Below, in pieces: positions 49,301 through 64,000 of a stretch of 64,000 nt of DNA. The position numbers and the translations under genes are program-made. The DNA lies in assembly GCF_910592395.1 (NCBI RefSeq), contig NC_088308.1, forward strand, positions 1,860,001 to 1,924,000. The letters are read 5' to 3'. The notes beneath the pieces were generated by a model. That model did no database searches, was not told the origin of the DNA, and saw nothing but the letters and a program-made list of their open reading frames with translations. How positions within the stretch are numbered: the stretch's first letter is position 1; every line of letters begins with the position of its first letter. This DNA comes from Lineus longissimus. Lineage: Eukaryota > Nemertea > Pilidiophora > Heteronemertea > Lineidae.

Positions 49301-52300
49301 ATATACTCAGGCAATGTCTGATCTGCAGCCAAGACATTAGAAAAAAATGCAAAGATCGCAGGAGGATAGGATTCCCCAAACACTATCAGAGCACCAGAGT
49401 TGACAAGTGCGATGTACATAACAAACATAATTCCTTTTTATACAGGTTGCTCATTTTCAGTGGACACCCATTGTATGATTCAGATAAATGATAAACAACA
49501 TATCAAATTCACCAGCACAGGACCTCACCTTGAGTATTGCATTTTCCCCATTGAAGAGAGTTTGGTAAACTGAACTCTTTTCTGATCCAGGCAGTGGCTG
49601 CAAGTCGAATTGGTCTACATCCAGACCAGCCTTAACAAGGCCACCGTATTCCTGAAAGACGACGCACAAGAATTAACCAGGATACATTGAAATGCTTTCA
49701 TTTTGCATGATGGTTGAAGAGAAGCAGGGCTGGCTCAGCCAACAGCATTACAGTATATGCCCAGAGATTGAATTGAATATCCGAGGTAGGTGCTGACAAG
49801 GTATGATACCAATACCAGATTAAGAATGTTGGAGATATATCATGGAGGACGAAGGAAGGTCATTGCTCTTGCCTTTGAAGCAGACAGCAGCACATGCCAA
49901 ACCTGGGGTGGAGAGCAGTATGCAGCTGACCCTTGCACTGTGAATAGCTGGCTAGTTATACCAAGTATACATGTAGATGAAATCCATACTTGGCTATACA
50001 AAATAGTATCATGATGTTGAGGCCACTTACCACATATTTATCAATAGCGATTTCAGGATGTTGTAACGACAGCTCAGGAAAGTGATCTTCATAAAATTTG
50101 GACAATTTCACCTGGAAAGAGATTAAGGTTATAAATAGGCATATAGAAATAGTTTCATCTTAAATAGCTGGTTTAATCATTACTTAACTGTGACATTCCA
50201 TGCTGTGACAACCCAATATACTACCAGGGTAAACTTTCTTTTAACCCTGAGCTACCTACCCATCAAATGTTAAGTCTTCCTGGCCTGATGGACTTCTTAT
50301 GACATATGGCAAAAGGGTAATGACATGTATAAGCTGGGTACAGTTACTCAGAACACAATCTTACCATTTGTTCATCTTCTGCCAAGAATGCATTGTGGGT
50401 TTCAAAGCGAATCTGAGCAAGTTCAACATTGATGCGGATCAGGTCTTCCTTGTCTTCATCACTCTGGAATAAAACACAAGATAGATTGAAGTTTCACCTA
50501 ACATCTCGCACCCTGAGACAAGAGTGCAAATGCTAAACATGTAAACAGCAGAGCAGATCCTAACACTAACAGAAGAAGAAAGTCACAAGTATTTGTAGGC
50601 CACCACCTTCCCTAATGACAAGTAGAAGAAGTCAGAGATGACCTTAAACAGTCCGCATTTCAGCTAAAATACATACCTCCTCCACATCATGTTTGTCAGC
50701 CAGTTTATGCCGCAACTTTGACTTGAGACTTTTGAAGCTTTTCCTGATGGCTTGAAGTGGTGCCAAGTCTGGCTTGGCATCCAACCATTCGACAAGGCTC
50801 GCCTTCATCACACTGTACGCATGCTTCATCGCAGCCAACTGGTCAATGTTTTTCAACTCAGCCATCATATCACTGATTAGGTAGGTCAGGGTTCGAGCAA
50901 CGAGAGGCGCGTCACCACTTCTCTCCTGTTTGTGGAATAAAACACATTTTAAAAAAACACACTTCAAAAACCTTCCTCATTCAAACCAATTCATACACTG
51001 AGGTCTGTCCGCCAAAACTGAGACATGCAATCTCAGACTAAGCATGGCCGATCTGCTCAGGGCCTAAATCTTTACCAACACATGAACACTGCAATGATTT
51101 AGAGAAGACTATAGTGAACCTACCAGATCTGACATCTCCATCTCTCTAACAACTGCTGTTTGCAGCCTGTTCACAAGTCCATCCAATTCAGGTGGCATTA
51201 TCTTGCTCTCAGGCATCAAAATGAAGTCCAGGGACAAAAGCTGAAACAATGGAATGCTGTCTATTTAGGGATATTCGAAAGCAAACAAGTGTGATTATTT
51301 CCAGTGGCACTGTCTAATCAAAAGTGCCTAATTCTGCACACACACATGCATGTGTGCATAGTACAGATACACATACATGTACATGTACATGCAAATGTGA
51401 TGACTGTAGTATGAATGCATGGCTATCACATACGTGTACATGTACATGTATGTGTGTTGACTGTTGTGTGAATGCATGGCTATCACAGCTGAAAAGGCAT
51501 GATTCTCATTCTTTATACAAATCAAAATAAGTAATCCATACCTCCTGAATTGCCTTGAGTGCACTATCAACCATATTGTGGGCTGTGTTGGTGTTCGTCC
51601 TCACATCAGAGTAAAGCGAGTTCTTTCTTGCCTGAAAACAGTGTGACCTTACAATATATCATAACCCGGAACAACATGATATCTCTCAATAAACTAGGAA
51701 GGAATCATCAGACAAGTGGCTAAAGGGAATCAATGAAAGCTACACTTTGAACTCCACGATCTAGGCAGGTTGAGAAAACCATCTGGAAACTGGCAAAGCA
51801 TCCTGTCTACTCACCCTCCATTCTTGATAGTCGTGGATCACCTCATTCAGCGGAGCCTGGGGAGATGTAGAGCCGATTTTAAACGATGCGTACGTAAGCT
51901 TCAGGTGATTGATGGATTCCCTCAGAGCGTTACCCCTCGCTTCAACAGGCAACGTCTTTGTCTCTTCAAGAAAATGCTCTATTTTTTCATACAAGACTTT
52001 TCTGGATACATTTCTCTTTGAGATGAGTTCCTCCAAGTCAGACTGAAAATAAAACGAGAGTAATTTTTTAATTATTATATTTCAATCCAATCCTGATGGT
52101 CTTCATCAGAGGGCATTAACATTGTTCGTCAACTGCACATTATCACTGATTCAGAAACGTCGGTAGATGGAGGAGTAGCAAGAACTGTTGCCAGGTCAGC
52201 ACTAATCTATTTCACATCCAAGTCTGGCTTGTGATGGACTCATCCTAGGCCAAAGACAGAATCACTAGGCATATCAACCCAATTCGTACCAAACCATACA

Positions 52301-55300
52301 ACAACTCACCTGTTCTGTGCATTGCTTGATAAACATCTGACATTCATTGTACTGACTAAGCGCATCCTGCACCATCCTTATCAACTCCATATCCGGTGTA
52401 ATCTTGACATCGACTGCCGAGACGAGGCCTATAGCATTCTGGATCAGATCCTGTGAGCTGTTGTCAGTTGGGAACTGAATCCTCATCAGTTTCACCTTGT
52501 TCACTGTTGACATCAGTGTTTTCAGTTTGTTTGAAATGTTGAGATCACATGCTCGCTTGGACACAGCAGCACATTCCTCTGTTACAAGCTGAAAGATTAT
52601 TGCAAACTCTTGATTCAAGATTGTTTGAGAGCCAATAGAAAAGTGTTCAAAATCGACTTTCTCTCATATTCCTAAATTCTTGTCATGAAATGCAAATCAT
52701 ATTTAACAGGAAAGTCAAGACATCAAACATTGCATTTCTTCAAAAGTGGCCTGACATGATATGACATTGACTGACCCTTATTACCTAACCTCTCAATTCA
52801 TTGCATCCACCAATTTCCCATGTACTCTCACAACTAAGAATTCCTTACCTTCATTCGACCTTTCAAAGTTCCAAGTTCCAACAGTGCTGACTCCTTTTCC
52901 GCTACAGCCTTGGTAAACTCCCCTTGAAGCTTATTAATCTCACGGTTTGCTTTCTCTAACTTCAACTGGAGATTGTCTTGGCGGATGCCCCCCTTCCTGT
53001 CCCCACCAGGGCCAACTCCACCCCGGTTCATCTGGTTACCCTGTGGAGAAATCACTGGACGGTTTGACATCTGGTTCGACATCTGACCCGACATCTGGTT
53101 CTGCATTGGCATCTGCTGAAGAGCTGGTTGTCCCCAGCTTGATTGATTCTGCTGCTGCATGCTGTGTTGATGCTGAACGCCCCATTGCTGGGGTTGGGGT
53201 TCCTGGGGCATCTGTTCAGGAGCACCCCATTCATCTCCACATCTTGGACCTGCACCCCAACCACTATTGCTCTGGCCCATGTTTTGTTGTGGATACGCTC
53301 CCTTTGGCCTTTGTTCGCTGGAAATGAAAACAGAATTAGGTCAAGTTTAATCAGTCTAAATACCAAACTCTGATATCGAACCTACAAGGAAGACAACAAA
53401 TCTTTTGAGATGAAGTTCATTCTTGCACCATTTTGTTAGACATAGTGAGTCTTGAACTGAGGGCACTCTACGGTAATGAAAATGGATATTTAGGGCTGGC
53501 TGCGCCTCCAATAAACAAGCAGGAGGACTATATTGTAGCTTTGGAGCAACACCAAGGAGACCATGCAGACAACTCAACAGAACAATACGTCACTTATCAG
53601 GGACAGCAGGTAATTCCTGAAGATTACCTTTGCTGCACTGGTTTCTCCTCAAAGTCACTTCTTTGAACATTCCTGGGTCCTTTAAGGTTATTGTGATCAA
53701 CCGAACCAGTCGACTTCTTCTTCAAATAGCCATCATTTATCATAGGGACCGTGAGGCTTTGTCCGTCGATTGTAAGGTCAACAGCTGTGGCGCCACTGAT
53801 AGGTTCTTTCCCAAAGACAATCGCGTCTACAAGCTTACCGTCAGTCGCTTCTTTCAGGTAATTCACAGCCTGAAAAGGTCACACAGACAATTACAGTAGA
53901 ACCTCTCTTATCGGACACCTCTCTAATAAGTTCAACCTTTCTATTAAGGACACTAGTTTTGGTCCCAAATTGGTTATTTCCATTCAATTTGACCTCTCTA
54001 ATCAGAACACCTCTCTATTAAGGACAGCATTTGTCAGTCCCGAGGGTGTCCTTAATAGAGAGGTTCTACTGTAACTACATTACAATGGTGTACAAGTACT
54101 AAAATCACACTTTCACTTTCACATTCGAATGCTTCCCTGTTGAACCAATATTTGGGAAGGAAATTGAAACTGAAATGGACTCCAATGAACTGCATAATTG
54201 TGGGGGAGCTCGAGAACCCAAGCGGACAAGTTAACTTGAAAATAATGGAATGACACAAGAAGAATACTAACTGCCTTGTAATCGGAACTTTCTGCATCAT
54301 CTGCAGCAAGTTCCAATCCATGAAACACATACTTCTCGGCGTGCGGACTTGCAGCAAGGAGTGTATTTGGCACTTCCACTATTTGTTTGTTTTCTACCAC
54401 TTCATTATTACCATAATCAATGTACTGAACAAGCGTCTGAAGAAGAGATAATCAACAATCAAACAACACCCAAATAAAAGTCTTGTACGAGCTGGCAAGG
54501 CGATGAGAAAGCAAACAGCTTCTGATTGATACCTCTGTCATCATCCCTGGCAATACTATGACATCCTTTTTATATACTTACTTGAGTTTCAGAAACATAA
54601 CTCAAAGGTTTGCATCGATACCACTGACCATCTTCGGAGAATAAAGCGCCATAAATCTGCACAAGAAAAGACAAATAAATTTAACTAGTGTTTTCAACTC
54701 ATTTTGCAGTCAAATAAACAAAAAAAGGAAACAGCAGTACAAATAAATACTGGGCGGTGCCAGATCAGAAAGTGCTCTGATACATGTAGGTATTATAACT
54801 AAAAAAGAAGGTCAGAATGCAGGAGATTTACTTCAAGTTACCCTTCTGTTCACTAATTACATGAAGCAAGTAATATCTCTCTCAGTAACATGAATGAAAC
54901 AACTGATCGACAATTTTCACAAGCTGAAGTTGACAGACACATCTCAAGAACTAACCTTTGCAAAGTTTGGCCTTCCAGTAACAGGAGGAGACAAGGGACA
55001 AATATTTAACAAATCTTCTGAGAGTTTGACTAGTTCTTGTGCCCTGTTGTCCTTTATCTCTTGGCCCCAAAATGAATTGGGGCCATCAACATAGCTTATG
55101 ATCATCTGTTCAAACCCCTGATCTTTCTCATGTTCAGGCTCCTTTGGTTCTGATGGGACCGAGGATTGCCAGTGGCTTATCTGGGGAGGATTGCCTGTCT
55201 GTGAAGAATCATCTTCTGACGGTGACGATGAATGGTTACGGTTGCCCATATAAGACTGGTTAACAATATGTGGTGGATTGGCTCCTATATAAGGTTGGTT

Positions 55301-57228
55301 ACCAATCATATGAGGTTGGTTACCACTCATTTGAGGCTGATTAGCAACCAACTGAGGTGGGTTTCCCATCTGTGATCGAAAATTTGTTTGTTGTGGCCGG
55401 CCCATTTTGACTGAAAGATAGATAAAATGACAATTTGATAACAGCCAGTAGAACATCTATAACCTTGAATATCTTCTTGATTGCGTTCACTAGACCAGAC
55501 CAAATTGCATTCAGCTTTTCTTACTGATAAAGCATGTGTTGATTACCTCCACAAATTTACCTACGATCACAAAAATAAAACAAAATTCAACATTCAGTTT
55601 TGTAAGTTATTCGACCAGTTAGTGTTCTTGAAGGATAGATTTTAGATTTTATGTAACATACACGTACATACCTAGATCAGGTTTTTCGCCCATCATTTGG
55701 GTTTTCGGTGGTGGACGGTTAAAAATTTGGGGTCGTCTCTGCCCATCACTGCCCAGTGACTGGTTGCTGGGCCTGTCCCTATCAACAAAAACATTATGAT
55801 CACTCATAAAAAGGGTCGGACTTTACTTTGCGCACAGACAACATTATAATAGAGAGTAAGGACACCCAAGTAGAAAGTATTAACACAGGAGAGAAGAGTC
55901 TTACAGCCAGGGTTTGTGGGAGGGTACTGGGGACGCATCCCTGTCATGAGTGGTTCGCATCTGTTACCAATCTTAAACTTTTTACTCACTCTTTTTTCTT
56001 TGCCGACGACCTCTTGACAAGGAGGCTTCTTCCATCAAACTCAGAGCCATTCAATTCCTTACAGGCAAGTTCAGCATCTTTCTCATCCAAAAATCGGACA
56101 AATCTGCAGTCAAGAAAATAGTTACTAATGCAAAACAATCTCAAGTCAGGGAAGAATCTGAATAAACAAATAATCATTACAAAGTTCCACACCACAGAAA
56201 AGAGGCTTTTTCAATTTTCAAATTTTCTCTAAACTTTTCATATATAGGGACTTAAAAATACTGAGTTAAGAGCTGAAGAGTTGCCCTCTCTTCCTCATGA
56301 GTATACCACGACAAACGTGGAACCAAATCTGGGACCTCAGAGGTGACCGGTGCTGATGTTTCCACTGAGCCCTAAATTAAATTCCTCAAAGAAATAAATC
56401 AGCCAAGAGAAAATGACTTACGAAATCTTTTCTTCTGCACCTCTATTTGATTCTATCACTACCACAGAATGTATTTTACCATAGGGTCTAAAATACTCTT
56501 CTATCCGTTCCTGAAATTAACAATTTAGAAGCCATTTAAGAAGTAGGGAGGAATTGTCTCTTTCATCATAAAGTTTGTTTTGGTGCTGACCAGTCATGCG
56601 TTCCACCTGTAGAACAAAGGGTCACAGTGGCTTAGGGCATTGTCTGAAATTGGCTTATGCTAGGCCTTTTGACACCTTTGTTTAGTTTGGGCTCTGGTTT
56701 GTCTTTGACGACATTGTCCATTGCCATTCGATCCCCTGTCCCCGACTGCACTGTAAGGACTAACATCAAGGTTCTTGCCGGTCTTATCAAACGCCTTCAT
56801 TTGACATTAACATCAAGCCAGCAGCCTAAGCACTTTATCACTACTGACCATACCAGTGTTAGCCTACCACTTTCACTTTGGCACGGTTGACCGATCCGAT
56901 ACCCAGTCCCAGTATGATTTACCGTATCAAAAATGATCAATTTGTTAAGGTTGCTTAAATACCAGCAAACTCTGATAGGCCCTATCGGCAAAGAAAAACG
57001 CATAGTGGCTATTCACAAGTAAAAAATGGTGAAGTTTACTTTTATCAAGAGTGCATGCATGTATTTAGTACAATACATAACCTCTACTCTCATGACTCTG
57101 TACATTTGTACACAAAAATAAGCATTGTTTACCCGGTTATTCATGGCGATATCCCCGGGCAGATTTCCTACGAAAACATCATAGGTTGTAGTGCCCCCAT
57201 GTATACTTGGGCCGACGTTACTTGTCAT
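46371..57228 (-). CDS. STK31: STK31/TDRD8-like protein: RRM, Tudor, coiled coil, kinase-like domain; 26 exons
   Basis: STK31 is a germ-cell Tudor protein of the piRNA/nuage type. Minus-strand exons are 57133-57228, 56422-56510, 55990-56103, 55672-55778, 54956-55410, 54582-54656, 54272-54436, 53628-53869, 52849-53317, 52310-52588, 51815-52042, 51542-51631, 51124-51240, 50677-50925, 50365-50463, 50031-50111, 49529-49651, 49129-49248, 48668-48898, 48319-48444, 48038-48106, 47688-47839, 47242-47390, 46915-47087, 46573-46633 and 46371-46405. All phases agree: 4194 bases, 1397 residues; human STK31 has 1019. The RRM (about residues 16-95) has VFVGNLP and ISFVRF. Gln/Asn/Met-rich linkers follow. The Tudor domain (from about 288) has IYGALFSEDGQWYRC and VQYIDYGN. 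A coiled coil lies at about 555-604. The kinase-like domain (about 986-1258) keeps AILK and APE, but its catalytic loop is HGAIKTEN, with Ala for the catalytic Asp, and DFG is DFT. An acidic tail of about 140 residues follows. Terminal small exons are the least certain. Confidence 0.94.
53892..54073. mobile_element. Pogo/Tigger-type MITE with TA duplication
   Basis: The element begins CAGTAGAACCTCTCTTATCG and ends with the inverted GGTTCTACTG. It is 178 bases long and flanked by TA on both sides. The inverted ends continue as GGACACCTCTCTAAT-like words repeated inside. It has no transposase and lies in the STK31 intron between 53869 and 54272. Confidence 0.85.
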
Positions 57229-58460
57229 AGTTGCCCTTCAACAAGACCTCAACGCAAATAATCGCTCTATCAGCAGGAAATATCGAGTCTTTTTGGGAGT
57301 CGAAACGTCAACTTGACACAGTTAGCATGGATGCCGGCGACGTGCACGTGTGCACTTCGGGAATTTTCGCTGATGCATAAATTATTCATCGGTTTGTTTA
57401 CGTTTATTTCCGAAAACAGAGCGCACGTGGTTTAGGGGGCGTGGCATTCTTTTGAGTTGGAAGTATTTCACTGAACAACTTTTGTGACGTCATTTATTTA
57501 ATCTAAATGAGTACCCTCTTTGGTTCAGTGACGATGGCCGGAGGCGTTGACTAAACCTTGGCCGGGGTCCCGATGAGGAATACCAATTGCCGCAACAATT
57601 CAAGTCGGCGACAGCATCTTATACTAACTTATAGTTCATGTGTGGCCCTAGTGTAACAATATGCTTCATGATTAAATCCATTGATCAGACATTTAGGAGT
57701 CCTCTGAGCTGTTTCCCACACATCTGACATCATCTTGGCCTATTCCCAGAAGTCTGTAGTGTTCCATGGTTTGTCTCAAACAACTGTTGTAAAAAATTGA
57801 CCAAACGCCAAAATAACAATAAATAGATTTTAATTCTTCGCTTTCTATCTGTACAGATAAATCATTAAGATGAAGAAAAGTAATGCTAACTATACAGCTT
57901 TACAAGTTCCATATATCATTGCCAACTGCCAATCATTTCACACCCTATTTCAAAGCGTCGAAAATGGTCTCATTGTATGGCAAGGCCAAACTTCAATTGA
58001 GGATAATACATTGATAGATGCCATTTCACAGCCAATAGATCCAAAGAAAGCCCAGGTTTGTACTTAGTACAAAATTATGCTACATTTGGGAGTAAATTCA
58101 TTCAGGTAATCACAACTTCCAGCAAAATTGACTTCCAGCTGTCGTCTGGTACACCAGAGTGCCATCTGCTGTCTGAATTCAAAGCCATATCAAAGATTCC
58201 AAAATGACAACACATTACATGTAACATGGCATATTCGTATTAAGAATGAAACATTGAAATATCATATCTCTAAGCACCTCCAAGCGGATGAAAGGACATT
58301 GTAGCTGATCCTCATTTTCAAAATTGGCACAGTTTTGTTGAGTGAAAAAATAGTATATTTCTTTTTGTCTCCAATGCTGAATGCATACATGTATAACTAC
58401 ACAGTCTGTCATCTATGTCTGGAATCCTATAAAAATGTCGACCTATTCAGCTATTCCAGG
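57229..58460. other. Interval between CEP131 and STK31 (STK31 promoter, CEP131 3' UTR)
   Basis: Both genes read leftward, so this 1.2-kb interval combines the CEP131 3' UTR on the right with the STK31 promoter on the left. CACGTG E-boxes occur at 57345-57350 and 57424-57429. A GC-richer part lies between 57300 and 57560. No further gene is seen. Confidence 0.55.
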
Positions 58461-63918
<5,458 letters not shown>

Positions 63919-64000
63919 CTAAAAGTGGAAATATACGTTAGATATATTTGAACCATTAACTCAACTTGAGGTTCATTTCACTCCAACAAGTTTGCCATCA

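Overview
The window is nuclear DNA from an animal. Most likely it is a marine invertebrate of the bilaterian type (echinoderm, hemichordate, amphioxus or mollusc-like); the sequence does not settle the phylum. Genes are split into many exons with GT/AG introns of a few hundred bases. ACATGTAC and TAGGCCTA words, long poly-G/poly-C tracts and small inverted-repeat transposons fill the non-coding parts. There is nothing bacterial here: no operons, no CRISPR, no tRNA or rRNA gene that I can support.

Six protein-coding genes can be assembled exon by exon, each with every splice phase agreeing. From left to right: (1) NDNF, a secreted fibronectin-III type neurotrophic factor, minus strand, 3 coding exons over 8.5 kb (6929-15474). 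(2) A class A neuropeptide-type GPCR, plus strand, 6 exons (27688-31474), with an altered NPxxY motif. (3) PICK1, a PDZ plus BAR-domain scaffold, minus strand, 10 exons (35596-42166). (4) FBXL15, an F-box/LRR ubiquitin-ligase adaptor, plus strand, 3 exons (42541-43813). (5) STK31/TDRD8-like, a germline-type Tudor plus kinase-like protein, minus strand, 26 exons (46371-57228), carrying an N-terminal RRM. (6) The C-terminal 790 residues of CEP131/AZI1, a centriolar-satellite and ciliary coiled-coil protein, minus strand (58461-63918), running off the right edge.

Layout: the left half (1-31 kb) is gene-poor, with long introns and intergenic DNA. The right half (35-64 kb) is dense. PICK1 and FBXL15 are head-to-head over a 374-bp interval with adjacent ETS-like and NRF1-like motifs. 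FBXL15 and STK31 converge tail-to-tail, with poly(A) signals on opposite strands about 0.6 kb apart. CEP131 and STK31 are tandem on the minus strand.

The most noteworthy items outside plain gene calls are: the RRM-Tudor-pseudokinase architecture of STK31; an in-phase candidate alternative first exon of PICK1; a piggyBac-type element inserted about 7 bp from a CEP131 splice donor and keeping a zinc-ribbon remnant; a 103-bp-arm hairpin beside a PICK1 exon; and a 16-copy 41-bp minisatellite whose every unit folds into a 7-bp stem, probably within the PICK1 3' UTR. I found no clear previously undescribed multi-gene system.
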